From positions 1 to 64,000 of the forward strand of contig JAUNGQ010000002.1 in NCBI GenBank assembly GCA_030524285.1: 64,000 nt of DNA, written 5' to 3'. A program made the translations under genes and the position numbers. This DNA comes from Eubacteriales bacterium. GTDB lineage: Bacteria; Bacillota; Clostridia; Oscillospirales; Butyricicoccaceae. Below the pieces are notes generated by a model. It searched no databases, was not told where the DNA came from, and worked only from the letters and a program-made list of their open reading frames with translations. How positions within the stretch are numbered: position 1 is the first letter of the stretch; each line of letters opens with the position of its first letter. Shown one piece after another: positions 43,491 through 52,086 of this stretch.

Positions 43491-43916
43491 TTGGATGAAA
43501 GAGAATATAACAACATTTATGCCATACCGGCAAATTACACGGACTCAGGTAAGATCCTGGGCGGGATGCTGGAACCGAGGAATGCCATAGAAACGGTTAT
43601 TCTTCTGGCGATTGTGGGCTATCCGGAGCTGATGGTAATTCCGATGCCCGGCACCATCCGCATTGTCGTCATGACGGTAACGCTGCTTCCTCTAGGCGTA
43701 TTGTCCATGATGGGTATTGACGGCGATTCCCTGTTCCAGTATCTCTGCCATATGATCCGTTACCTGGTAAATAAACGAAAATTGCATTTTAGAAGGGTGG
43801 GATACAGATATGATCCAAAGCAGCTCCGCAAGCGAAAAGGCGGGAAAGGCAGGAAGAAATCCGGCAAGGACAAAAAGAAAACCGGCAAAGGCCAGAAAAA
43901 AGCAGGAAAAGCTTGA
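43491..43916 (+). CDS. PrgI/VirB3-like membrane protein
   Basis: This 141-residue protein starts DEREYNNIYAIPANYTDSGKILGGML, as PrgI family proteins do, and has two membrane helices (about 32-50 and 55-75). The very basic tail (KRKGGKGRKKSGKDKKKTGKGQKK) is translated from the same 107 bases that, in another frame, encode the start of VirB4. The start is TTG with a GGTGATG run upstream. Confidence 0.85.
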   Translation: MDEREYNNIYAIPANYTDSGKILGGMLEPRNAIETVILLAIVGYPELMVIPMPGTIRIVVMTVTLLPLGVLSMMGIDGDSLFQYLCHMIRYLVNKRKLHFRRVGYRYDPKQLRKRKGGKGRKKSGKDKKKTGKGQKKAGKA

Positions 43917-46386
43917 GTTCGTTCAGGATTTTATCCCGATCAAGGATATTGTGCATGGGATCGTCCAGACAACGGATGGCCGGTATATCAAAATACTGGA
44001 GATCGAGCCGATCAATTTCATGCTCCGGTCTGATGAAGAACAGTTCAATATCATTTCGTCCTTTGCCAGCTGGCTGAAGATTTCCCCGATGCGGCTGCAG
44101 TTTAAGAGTATTACCCGTAAGGCAGACTCCGATAAACATGTGGCAATGGTCCGGGAGGAACTGGAGAATGAAGAAAGTGAACAGTGTAAACGACTGGGAG
44201 AAGGCTATATCCGCCTGATCAAAGACGTCGGAAGCCGGGAAGCGCTCACAAGGCGCTTCTTTTTGATTTTCCAGTATGAGGAGCTGCGCCGTGGGGATGG
44301 CGAGGACTTCTCCCAGATTTACGCCATGCTCCAGACAGCGGAACAGAATGCGAGGGCTTATTTCCTCCAGTGCGGGAACTCCATCCTGCAGCCGAAGGAC
44401 CCGGATGAACAGACGGCGGAAATCCTGTATATGTTCTTTAACCGCCGATCCTGTGTGGATGAACCGTTTTCCTCTCGTGTCAACCGCGTGGTGGTGGATA
44501 CGATGGCAGCCAGAAAGAAGATCATCGGCATTGATCCGGTTCCCCACATTAAGGTGTCCCATTTCCTGGCCCCGCGCGGCATTGATCTGACCCATTATAA
44601 CTACATTGTCATGGACGGGCTGTATTACTCGTTCCTCTATATTAAGGGCAACGGCTATCCCAATATGGTTCGTGCCGGTTGGATGTCCTCTCTGATCAAT
44701 GCCGGGGAAGGGATTGACATAGATGTGCATCTGCGGCGGGAAAATCGCAGCAAGACTATTGATAAGGTGGCACAGCGTATCCGGTTAAACCGCACGAAGT
44801 TAAAAAGTATGCAGGATACCAGCACCGATTATGAGGAGTTGACCAATTCCATCCAGGCGGGCTATTTCATCAAGCATGGTATCGCCAACAACAACGAGGA
44901 CCTGTTTTACATGTCCGTGTTTGTTACCATTTCAGCTAAGACCTATGAGGAACTGATGTGGCGGAAACAGCAGATGGTGGATATGCTCAAGTCGATGGAT
45001 ATGTATGTCAGCGACTGCCGCTTCCAGCAGGAAGCCGCCCTCCAGTCGGTCATGCCATTTTTGCAGATAGCTCCATCACTGGAAAAGAAATCTCAGCGCA
45101 ATGTGCTGACCAGCGGTGCGGCGTCCACCTATATGTTTACCAGCTTTGAGATGTCGGATGATACCGGGGTATTGCTTGGAATCAACCGTCATAACAATTC
45201 GCTGTGTATTGTGGACCTGTTCAATACGAAAAAGAACAAGAACGCCAATCTGAACCTGCTTGGAACCAGCGGTGCGGGTAAGACCTTTACCCTACAGCTG
45301 CTCGCCCTGCGGATGCGGATGAGGGGCATCCAGTGTTTTATCATTGCTCCGATCAAGGGACATGAGTTCCGGCGTGCGTGCAACCGGATCGGCGGCCAGT
45401 TCATCAAGATTGCCCCCGGCTCCCCGCACTGCATCAATATTATGGAGATCCGCCATACCATCACACCGGAGATGGAACTGATTGATGAGATGGATTACAG
45501 CGAGATGGATTCCATGCTGGCAAGAAAAATCCAGCAGCTGATGATCTTCTTCTCCCTGTTGATTCCGGACATGACCAATGAAGAGGAACAGATGCTGGAT
45601 GAGGCGCTGATTAAAACCTACGCGGATTTTGGAATTACCCATGATAATGATTCGCTGTATGTGGATGCCACCTCTTCCCCGCCGAAGATGAAACCGATGC
45701 CGATTTTGGGGGACCTGCATAAAAACCTGCTGGATAACCCGATGACGCAGCGGATTGCCGTGATCGTCAGCCGGTTTGTAACCGGTTCGGCGCAGTCCTT
45801 CAATCAGCAGACCAATGTAGACCTCTCGAACAAGTACATTGTGCTGGATCTGTCAGAGTTGAAGGGCAAGCTTCTCCCGGTGGGCATGATGATTGCCCTC
45901 GATTATGTATGGGACAACGTAAAGGCGGACCGTACCAAAAAGAAGGCCATCATGATTGATGAGATCTGGCAGCTGGTCGGCGCTTCTTCCAATAAGATGG
46001 CGGCGGAGTTCTGCCTGACTATCTTCAAGACCATCCGTGGTTTTGGCGGGGCGGCAGTGTCGGCAACGCAGGACCTGTCCGATTTCTTCGGTTTGGAGGA
46101 TGGTAAATACGGACGGGCAATCGTCAACAATAGTAAGAATAAAATCATCCTGAACCTGGAGCCGGATGAGGCCCGGTATGTTCAGGAGGTATTAAAGCTG
46201 ACCAAAACCGAGATGCGTTCCATTACCCGGTTTGAGCGCGGTGAAGCGCTGGTCTATTCCAATAACAACAAGGTGCCGGTGGTGATCAAGGCTTCCAAAG
46301 AGGAGCAGGAGATGATCACGACAGACCGGGCTGAACTGGAGGCGATCCTGAGGGAACGCCAGCAGGAACAAACGCATACGGCGTAA
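43810..46386 (+). CDS. VirB4-type conjugation ATPase
   Basis: This 858-residue motor of the type IV secretion channel has Walker A GTSGAGKTFTLQL (about 485) and Walker B AIMIDEIWQL (about 712). The order PrgI-VirB4 is typical of Gram-positive ICEs. GAAGGGTGG lies 10 bases before ATG 43810, which supports the overlap with PrgI. The first ~35 residues are very basic and low-complexity, a consequence of the overlapping frame. Confidence 0.93.
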   Translation: MIQSSSASEKAGKAGRNPARTKRKPAKARKKQEKLEFVQDFIPIKDIVHGIVQTTDGRYIKILEIEPINFMLRSDEEQFNIISSFASWLKISPMRLQFKSITRKADSDKHVAMVREELENEESEQCKRLGEGYIRLIKDVGSREALTRRFFLIFQYEELRRGDGEDFSQIYAMLQTAEQNARAYFLQCGNSILQPKDPDEQTAEILYMFFNRRSCVDEPFSSRVNRVVVDTMAARKKIIGIDPVPHIKVSHFLAPRGIDLTHYNYIVMDGLYYSFLYIKGNGYPNMVRAGWMSSLINAGEGIDIDVHLRRENRSKTIDKVAQRIRLNRTKLKSMQDTSTDYEELTNSIQAGYFIKHGIANNNEDLFYMSVFVTISAKTYEELMWRKQQMVDMLKSMDMYVSDCRFQQEAALQSVMPFLQIAPSLEKKSQRNVLTSGAASTYMFTSFEMSDDTGVLLGINRHNNSLCIVDLFNTKKNKNANLNLLGTSGAGKTFTLQLLALRMRMRGIQCFIIAPIKGHEFRRACNRIGGQFIKIAPGSPHCINIMEIRHTITPEMELIDEMDYSEMDSMLARKIQQLMIFFSLLIPDMTNEEEQMLDEALIKTYADFGITHDNDSLYVDATSSPPKMKPMPILGDLHKNLLDNPMTQRIAVIVSRFVTGSAQSFNQQTNVDLSNKYIVLDLSELKGKLLPVGMMIALDYVWDNVKADRTKKKAIMIDEIWQLVGASSNKMAAEFCLTIFKTIRGFGGAAVSATQDLSDFFGLEDGKYGRAIVNNSKNKIILNLEPDEARYVQEVLKLTKTEMRSITRFERGEALVYSNNNKVPVVIKASKEEQEMITTDRAELEAILRERQQEQTHTA

Positions 46387-46390
46387 AATA

Positions 46391-46442
46391 CGCATTTGAA
46401 CGCAAATGCGCATAGAAAAATAGATTCAGGCATTTGCGTTCA
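46391..46442 (+). promoter_or_regulatory. Nested inverted repeats between VirB4 and the next gene
   Basis: TGAACGCAAATGC (46397-46409) is perfectly complementary to GCATTTGCGTTCA (46430-46442). The same left arm also forms a smaller hairpin with CGCATTTG (46391-46398). There is no T-run, so it is not a simple terminator; alternative hairpins or a protein site are possible. Confidence 0.6.
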
Positions 46443-46509
46443 TGAGCAAGTAGCGAAGCGGATTGCGAATATCCGCTGCATAAAAAATACGCACAAGGAG
46501 GTGTTTGCA

Positions 46510-47067
46510 ATGTTACTGCAAGACGAACAATACGTCGTCAAGTGGCTCACACAGTATGGAGCCTTACCCAAAGCACAGATCACAAGAATGCTTCAAAAGC
46601 CGCCGAAGACCGCGGATAAAATCCTGCGGAACTTGAAAAAGCAGATGCGGATTGCTGATGTTGCAAGTGGTTACTACATCGGGCTGGACTCCATGTGCCA
46701 GCCCGATCAGAGGACCATACTCGCTGTGTGGGTATTGCTGAAGTTTATTGATTATGTCGATCCGATGGCCCACTATCCGGCGGTCTATCCGTCACAGATT
46801 TTCTTCCTGAAGGAGAACATCGGATATGAGATTGTGGTGCTGTACGATGGAGAGCAGAGTCTGCTGCGGCTTTTACAGCCCCAGGATGACCTGAAGTATA
46901 TCATCGTGCTTCCCCATATTTCGATGGCGGCAAGTTTAAGGCTGCCGGATGCTCCATGTCTGTTTGCGACTATAGATTACCGGGGCGAAGAGGAACCTGA
47001 AATCGTCTTTTATTCAGAGGAGGCCGTCAATGGTACAGAGCAATTCGTTTGTAAGGGTGTTGGATAA
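46510..47067 (+). CDS. ICE accessory protein, DUF5697-like
   Basis: The protein has 185 residues. The N-terminus looks like a winged helix (DEQYVVKWLTQYGALPKAQITRML..TADKILRNLKKQ), followed by a mixed alpha/beta part. It resembles DUF5697 proteins of conjugative elements (from memory). ATG 46510 is chosen for the AAGGAGGTG upstream; a longer in-frame ATG at 46396 lies inside the inverted repeat. It overlaps the next gene by 38 bases. Confidence 0.65.
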   Translation: MLLQDEQYVVKWLTQYGALPKAQITRMLQKPPKTADKILRNLKKQMRIADVASGYYIGLDSMCQPDQRTILAVWVLLKFIDYVDPMAHYPAVYPSQIFFLKENIGYEIVVLYDGEQSLLRLLQPQDDLKYIIVLPHISMAASLRLPDAPCLFATIDYRGEEEPEIVFYSEEAVNGTEQFVCKGVG

Positions 47068-47734
47068 GATTGAATGGGCCGCCGATAAGCTGCAGAGCCA
47101 GCTTGCAGCGACCCGTCATTTTTATCAGGAACGGGATATGAAGCAGGCATATGACCAGGCCATTCGTCTGGAAGAAACCTCGGAGCGTCTGGTGCTTCTG
47201 ACCAGGGTGCTTCCCGCCTATACAGGCAGCCCGTATGCGGATATTGAGGTCGAGAACCTGATCCGCCTGTGTATTCCGGTGGATATCGGATTTACAAAGG
47301 AGGGCTGGTTCTGTGTCCGGATTCCTGCGCTTCTGCCAAAAAAAGAAAGTGGGTCAGCGGATTATATCCGTTCCTTTTTGTATCCCGCCATGCGGGAGTT
47401 TTTTGAAAAGCAGCCGCCCATCCGATATCGGGACTGTGTGCTGATCTATCGGCATGTATACAGCCGGGACAGGCCGGAACGGCAGAAGCGGGACCATGAC
47501 AATATTGAAACCAATATGGTTTCTGACATCGTGGCCCTGTATGTGATGCCGGATGACGGCCCGGATATCTGCTCCCACTATTCCTGCAGCGCAGCTGGCT
47601 TGGAGGATCGGACAGAGGTATACGTCATACCGAAGGCGGAGTTCCCGGCTTGGTTTATGGAAGAACAAATGATGCCGGAGGAAGGAGTGATGCTCTATGA
47701 AAAGGCCCCGTCTGGACCGAAAAAAGATATGTAA
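47030..47734 (+). CDS. ICE accessory protein, DUF6100-like
   Basis: This 234-residue soluble protein has no obvious catalytic motif. An N-terminal helical segment (VLDKIEWAADKLQSQLAATRHFYQERD) is followed by a mixed domain with IRYRDCVLIYRHVYSRDRPERQKRDHDN. It seems to match the DUF6100 family of Clostridial conjugative elements (from memory). It is translated in an overlapping cluster with its neighbours. Confidence 0.6.
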   Translation: MVQSNSFVRVLDKIEWAADKLQSQLAATRHFYQERDMKQAYDQAIRLEETSERLVLLTRVLPAYTGSPYADIEVENLIRLCIPVDIGFTKEGWFCVRIPALLPKKESGSADYIRSFLYPAMREFFEKQPPIRYRDCVLIYRHVYSRDRPERQKRDHDNIETNMVSDIVALYVMPDDGPDICSHYSCSAAGLEDRTEVYVIPKAEFPAWFMEEQMMPEEGVMLYEKAPSGPKKDM

Positions 47735-47882
47735 AAACGGCAAAAATCTGGCCGCTCAAAATGACACATACGCCAGACAGCGAAAAAAGCCTGGAATTGC
47801 GGCAATTTGGGGCCGCCAGTTCAATGGAAATTCCGACAAAGAGAGCAGTCATGTTGTCGGAAATTCTTCCAGGCGGAGGTGA
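47697..47882 (+). CDS. Possible small basic protein
   Basis: This 61-residue frame starts MKRPRLDRKKICKNGKN, has a GAAGGAG site about 10 bases before the ATG, overlaps the previous gene by 38 bases and ends six bases before the next gene's start. It is Lys/Arg-rich with no known motif. A TTCCGACAA/TTGTCGGAA inverted repeat (47831-47862) lies inside. It could be a real nucleic-acid-binding peptide or just untranslated spacer. Confidence 0.4.
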   Translation: MKRPRLDRKKICKNGKNLAAQNDTYARQRKKPGIAAIWGRQFNGNSDKESSHVVGNSSRRR

Positions 47883-47888
47883 CTCACA

Positions 47889-49043
47889 ATGATACACATG
47901 AAACCCGGCAGTCAGGTGCATCAGCTCGTCACATTGCTGTCATTCGTTGGAGAATATCCGGCAGCCTCTGTGTATCTGCTTGGGAAGGAACGGGTCTACA
48001 AGGCGCTGATCCATAAGCTGACCACGCCGCAAACATTTCGTGACTCCCAGACCGGAGCAGAGATTACCTGCCGCCTGCTAAACATCTCGGGCAAGGGTTA
48101 TTACAAAACAATCCGGTTTTATAAGGCTGCACTCCCCATACTGGAATGGATTCATCCGAATGCTTATGGGTATTACATGGGTACGTTCTGGAATCACAGA
48201 TTTCCAGGGGATGCTGCTCACCGGGAACGAAATCATCGGGTGGCAGAAGCAGCTGCACTTTGTATGCGCTCTGGGATTGAGGTAAGACCTTACCTGCTTC
48301 CAAAGCTGCAGAACCAGAGCAAACGCCTGGTTATACCAGACAGCCCCGTTCTGTATCTGGCAAAGGATCTGAAAAAGGTCGGTGAGTCAGAGATGAACAA
48401 AACCATGTTCACCCGGATGGTTGGGGCTATCTTTTCTTCCGGCAGTTGTTATGCCGTTTATAATACACGCGGGACCGCAATGAAGTGGAGTGGCATGGGT
48501 GAGTTTAAGGCACTGCACAGTCTGATAGAGGTTGGCAGGTTAAATGCCGGCATCATCCGGGTAGATGCTGCGCTTCTGTTCGGTGAGTCTGGGAGCGTGG
48601 CGCTGCGGACGTTATTGGAGTCCGATAAAAGCCATAGACTGGAATTTCGGTTTGACGCTATCTACCGCCATATTTATTTTATCCCCATGGATGATTACGG
48701 TATCCGCCAGCTTAGAATCCTGTCTGTCCCAGACTGGAAGGAAAAGCTGCTTGATTTACTGTTCGACCCAGAGGTCAGGAGCTATGACCGAGGGCTTTTT
48801 GAATACGATGCCTGTGTAAACGGCGTCTATATCTTATCGCATCTGGATGGCGACATCGCCAGACTGATCCGCTTCCGGGAGGCAATGGAGTCCCAGACAG
48901 GACCCTTCGAGATCTTATGCTTCCCGCACCAGATGCCCTTCCTCCGGGAATATCTGGGCCGGCTTGTCAGCTACAAAACCATCGACATGGACTCGGTGGA
49001 AGCGGAACTCGGCCCGGACAGGAGGAACTTATTTGAAGGATAA
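47889..49043 (+). CDS. Conserved ICE protein of unknown function
   Basis: This 384-residue protein is not recognised. The first ~60 residues may form a winged helix (HQLVTLLSFVGEYPAASVYLLGKERVYKALIHKL), as in replication-relaxation or mobilisation accessory proteins. The rest is a mixed fold with no clear nuclease or relaxase signature; no HUH motif was seen. It lies between the accessory cluster and the VirD4 gene and overlaps VirD4 by 11 bases, suggesting a role with the coupling protein. Confidence 0.5.
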   Translation: MIHMKPGSQVHQLVTLLSFVGEYPAASVYLLGKERVYKALIHKLTTPQTFRDSQTGAEITCRLLNISGKGYYKTIRFYKAALPILEWIHPNAYGYYMGTFWNHRFPGDAAHRERNHRVAEAAALCMRSGIEVRPYLLPKLQNQSKRLVIPDSPVLYLAKDLKKVGESEMNKTMFTRMVGAIFSSGSCYAVYNTRGTAMKWSGMGEFKALHSLIEVGRLNAGIIRVDAALLFGESGSVALRTLLESDKSHRLEFRFDAIYRHIYFIPMDDYGIRQLRILSVPDWKEKLLDLLFDPEVRSYDRGLFEYDACVNGVYILSHLDGDIARLIRFREAMESQTGPFEILCFPHQMPFLREYLGRLVSYKTIDMDSVEAELGPDRRNLFEG

Positions 49044-50907
49044 GAAACGGATGGCTGCCATTGTCATCGCCGCCATACTGGGATGCGCAGCGCTGTTATA
49101 CCTGGGCGGAATGCTTGGCCAGCTGCTTGTAAACTACGCAGCATGGATGCAAGCGGATGGGCTGGGCGGGCAGTCATCCATGGAACCGGTCAGCTGGAAC
49201 CCGCTGGTCTGTTTCCCGATGGCATTCACACTGCAGGGGCTGAAAGGGATACTCGGTATCCTGCTGGCAGGCGGCGGTATTGTCGCTTACATCAAGCTCC
49301 ATGACAAATTCAGCGGAAAGGAGGATGATCCCAGAGGATTTACAAAGAGCAAATCCGGCGCCTATGGCACAGCGGCATGGATGACCGAAAAGGAAATGAA
49401 AAATACGCTGGAGGTAACGCCGGTGGACAAGGCCGAAGGCGTCATCTTAGGTGAGTATAAGGGAAACGCCGTCTGTATGCCAAAGGACACCAGACTCAAC
49501 CGGCACATCGCCATCTTCGGTGCGTCCGGCACGATGAAATCCAGAGCTATTATCCGAAATGCGCTGTTCCAGGCATTAAAGCGCGGAGAATCCGTGGTCA
49601 TTACCGATCCAAAAGGAGAACTCTACGCGGATACCTCCGAGCTGTATCGCCAGAACGGGTATGATGTCAAGGTGTTTAACCTGGTGAATCCCGAACATGG
49701 TGACTCCTGGAACTGTATGTCAGACTTGAATGGCGATACCCTGATGGCGCAGGTGCTGACCAATGTAATCATCGGCAACACCAGTTCCGGTAAGGGCGAC
49801 CACTTCTGGGATAACGGCGAGGGGAATTTACTCAAGGCGCTGATCCTGCTGATTGACCAGGACCGCTCACGCAGCCCGGACATGAAGCACCTGCCAGCCG
49901 TTTACCAGATGCTGACCCAGCACAGTGAGCGGCAGCTGACGGCGCTGTTTGATAAGCTGCCTCTGGACCATCCGGCGAGGGCACCCTATAACCTGTTTTC
50001 CCAGTCCAGTGACACCGTGAAATCCGGTATCATACTTGGCCTTGGCACCAGACTTCAGGTACTGCAGAACGAAGCGGTCCGGCGCATTACAAGCCGGTCT
50101 GACATCGACCTTGCCGCACCGGGAAAACGCAAATGCGCCTATTATATTATCTTGAGCGATCAGGATGCCACCATGGCGTTCTTGTCATCGCTCTTTTTTT
50201 CGTTCCTGTTCATCAGACTGACCCGGTATGCGGATAGCCGGCCGGATGGAAAGTGCGATGTGCCCGTGAATCTAATCCTGGATGAGTTTAACAATGTGGG
50301 CCGCATCGGCGGCGCAGCGGATGGTTCGGACTTTGCCAGATCGCTCTCCGTCATACGCTCCAGAGATATCCGGGTCATGCTGGCAGTACAGAGTCTTGGC
50401 CAGTTGCAGAACCGGTATCCCAATAATCTGTGGGCCGAGATCATCGGCAATGCGGATATCCAGCTTATGCTCGGCTGCACCGATGATGTCAGTGCGGAAT
50501 ATTTTTCTGCCCGCAGCGGCGATATGAGCATCCAGGTCAATTCGACCATGACGGTGCGGCAGACCATTGCCGTGGCGCAGGTCATTCCCCAGTACCGTCA
50601 GACTGAGGGCCAGGGCCGCCGCAGGCTGCTGACTCCGGATGAGGTGCTGCGGCTTCCCAATGAGGAGCTTTTGTGCATCATCCGAGGCTGTAATATGTTA
50701 AAGCTATCCAAACTGGATTACACGAAGCACCAGATGTCAAAGCAGATCGTGAAGTCATCGGTCATGGATTACCATCCGAATACGGCCTATGACCCGATGC
50801 CGCAGACGGAGCCGGAGATGGCGCCGGAGGAAACGCGGGAACCGGTGAAGAAACCGCCCCGCAGAAAAAGTCTGTATAGTTCCGCTCAGCCACCAACGGA
50901 GTTTTGA
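49033..50907 (+). CDS. VirD4-type coupling protein (T4CP)
   Basis: This 624-residue ATPase brings the DNA-relaxase complex to the channel. Two N-terminal membrane helices (about 6-28 and 60-80) are followed by a TraG/TraD domain with Walker A GASGTMKS (about 163-170), KGELYADTSELYR, and Walker B NLILDEFNN (about 411-419). The chosen start is TTG 49033, seven bases after AGGAGGA; an earlier ATG at 48964 lies deep in the upstream gene. Confidence 0.92.
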   Translation: MKDKKRMAAIVIAAILGCAALLYLGGMLGQLLVNYAAWMQADGLGGQSSMEPVSWNPLVCFPMAFTLQGLKGILGILLAGGGIVAYIKLHDKFSGKEDDPRGFTKSKSGAYGTAAWMTEKEMKNTLEVTPVDKAEGVILGEYKGNAVCMPKDTRLNRHIAIFGASGTMKSRAIIRNALFQALKRGESVVITDPKGELYADTSELYRQNGYDVKVFNLVNPEHGDSWNCMSDLNGDTLMAQVLTNVIIGNTSSGKGDHFWDNGEGNLLKALILLIDQDRSRSPDMKHLPAVYQMLTQHSERQLTALFDKLPLDHPARAPYNLFSQSSDTVKSGIILGLGTRLQVLQNEAVRRITSRSDIDLAAPGKRKCAYYIILSDQDATMAFLSSLFFSFLFIRLTRYADSRPDGKCDVPVNLILDEFNNVGRIGGAADGSDFARSLSVIRSRDIRVMLAVQSLGQLQNRYPNNLWAEIIGNADIQLMLGCTDDVSAEYFSARSGDMSIQVNSTMTVRQTIAVAQVIPQYRQTEGQGRRRLLTPDEVLRLPNEELLCIIRGCNMLKLSKLDYTKHQMSKQIVKSSVMDYHPNTAYDPMPQTEPEMAPEETREPVKKPPRRKSLYSSAQPPTEF

Positions 50908-50978
50908 TTTTCGGATTTTTGTGGGACTCAAAGAAAAAGTTGCTCATTTTTTGCTTGCCAATACGCCTGTATTTTGGT

Positions 50979-51008
50979 GTCGATATTTTTATCTATAAAA
51001 ATATCGAC
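50979..51008. promoter_or_regulatory. Thirty-base perfect palindrome, likely TA operator
   Basis: GTCGATATTTTTAT and ATAAAAATATCGAC are perfect 14-base arms around CT. It ends seven bases before the -35 of the toxin-antitoxin promoter, the usual place for an autoregulatory antitoxin site. It could also end the VirD4 transcript. Confidence 0.75.
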
Positions 51009-51015
51009 ATTGAGA

Positions 51016-51044
51016 TTGACATTTTTCTTGTTTCTGCGTATAAT
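51016..51044 (+). promoter_or_regulatory. Consensus promoter of the TA module
   Basis: Perfect TTGACA (51016-51021) and TATAAT (51039-51044) are 17 bases apart. Confidence 0.92.
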
Positions 51045-51088
51045 ATAAGCAGAAGAGGAAATACTGCTCATAGAAGGAGGTATGGTTT

Positions 51089-51415
51089 ATGAGTGAACTG
51101 TCCGTTATGGGTGTTATGAGATCCATTATTCCCATTACCCGTTTCAATAAAGGTGAGGCCAACCGGATTTTTGATGAGGTTGCATCCAGCGGTACGAAGA
51201 TTGTGATGAAAAACAATCGTCCGGCCTGTGTTTTAATGTCTCCGGATCAGTATGAGTCCCTGATGGAAATGGTTTCTGACTACCTTTTGCAGGAAGAGGC
51301 AGAAAGCAGGATGGCACATTATGATCCCGGTACTTCTCTGTCTCAGGAGGATATGATGAAGGAGCTGGGCATTTCTGAGTCGGATTTGGATGACATAGAG
51401 GTAGAAATTGAATAA
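51089..51415 (+). CDS. Phd/YefM family antitoxin
   Basis: This 108-residue antitoxin has the N-terminal DNA-binding fold (SIIPITRFNKGEANRIFDEVASSGTKIVMKNNRPACVLMSPDQYESL) and an acidic C-terminal tail that would wrap the toxin. AGAAGGAGG lies before the ATG. It precedes the toxin by 12 bases and is probably autoregulated through the 30-base palindrome upstream. Confidence 0.9.
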   Translation: MSELSVMGVMRSIIPITRFNKGEANRIFDEVASSGTKIVMKNNRPACVLMSPDQYESLMEMVSDYLLQEEAESRMAHYDPGTSLSQEDMMKELGISESDLDDIEVEIE

Positions 51416-51427
51416 GGAGCTGTGCAG

Positions 51428-51760
51428 ATGAAGTGGAAGATTGAGTACATCAATGAAGCGCAGCGGGATTTGAAGCGGCTGGACCCTTACAACCGGAAAG
51501 CAATTTTGAAAGCGATTGATAAGACAGCGGAGCGTCCGCTGCCGCCTCCGGATGGGATTGGCAAACCGCTTGGGAACCATGCCAGTTCCAAGCTGAGCGG
51601 GTATTATAAAATCAAACTGCGTAACCTCGGCTACCGGGTTGTTTATCAGCTGGTAAAAGAGGGCGAGACCATGAGGATCATCGTGATCTCCATTCGTGAT
51701 GATGAAGCTGTCTATAAAGAGGCTGAACGAAGGATTCATGGTATGATCAAGAAACAATAG
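51428..51760 (+). CDS. RelE/ParE family toxin
   Basis: This 110-residue toxin of the RelE/ParE fold starts MKWKIEYINEAQRDLKRLD and ends with YRVVYQLVKEGETMRIIVISIRDDEAVYKEAERR. Family members cut mRNA on the ribosome or poison gyrase; which applies here is unknown. ATG 51428 is preferred over GTG 51422 because of its spacing to AAGGAG. The pair should stabilise the ICE. Confidence 0.88.
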   Translation: MKWKIEYINEAQRDLKRLDPYNRKAILKAIDKTAERPLPPPDGIGKPLGNHASSKLSGYYKIKLRNLGYRVVYQLVKEGETMRIIVISIRDDEAVYKEAERRIHGMIKKQ

Positions 51761-51800
51761 AGTAGCGTATCAGAAGATATCATGAAGGGCGGTAACTGAT

Positions 51801-51971
51801 ATGGATAGCAAAGATAAAGCAGGAAACAGACCGTCTATCCGTGATGAAATGAGTAAGGAAGAATTTGATGCAATGATGGCCGCTGGACTTGCCCAGGCAA
51901 AAGAGGGTCGGTCTTTTCCGGTTGATGTAGCATTTTCGGGTCTGCTTGAAAAGCTGTCTGGAGAAATGTGA
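51801..51971 (+). CDS. Short antitoxin-like protein downstream of the TA pair
   Basis: This 56-residue frame starts MDSKDKAGNRPSIRDEMSKE and ends FSGLLEKLSGEM. The FDAMMAAGLAQAKEGRSFP segment resembles the tail of RelB/DinJ-type antitoxins. A weak GAAGGGCGG is upstream. It starts 40 bases after the toxin and may be an orphan antitoxin or a third TA component. Confidence 0.55.
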   Translation: MDSKDKAGNRPSIRDEMSKEEFDAMMAAGLAQAKEGRSFPVDVAFSGLLEKLSGEM

Positions 51972-52086
51972 ACACACAAAGCAGCGGCTGATGAATCACC
52001 AATAACCAATATAATATCGTCAGGAGAGCATCTTGGAGAAATCCAGGGTGCTTTTTTTATATTCTAAATTTAAGGAGGAACTTTTT

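Noticed and set aside
46396..46509. Upstream extension of the DUF5697-like gene
   Set aside because: The extension lies in the inverted-repeat region and a strong AAGGAGGTG precedes the inner ATG.
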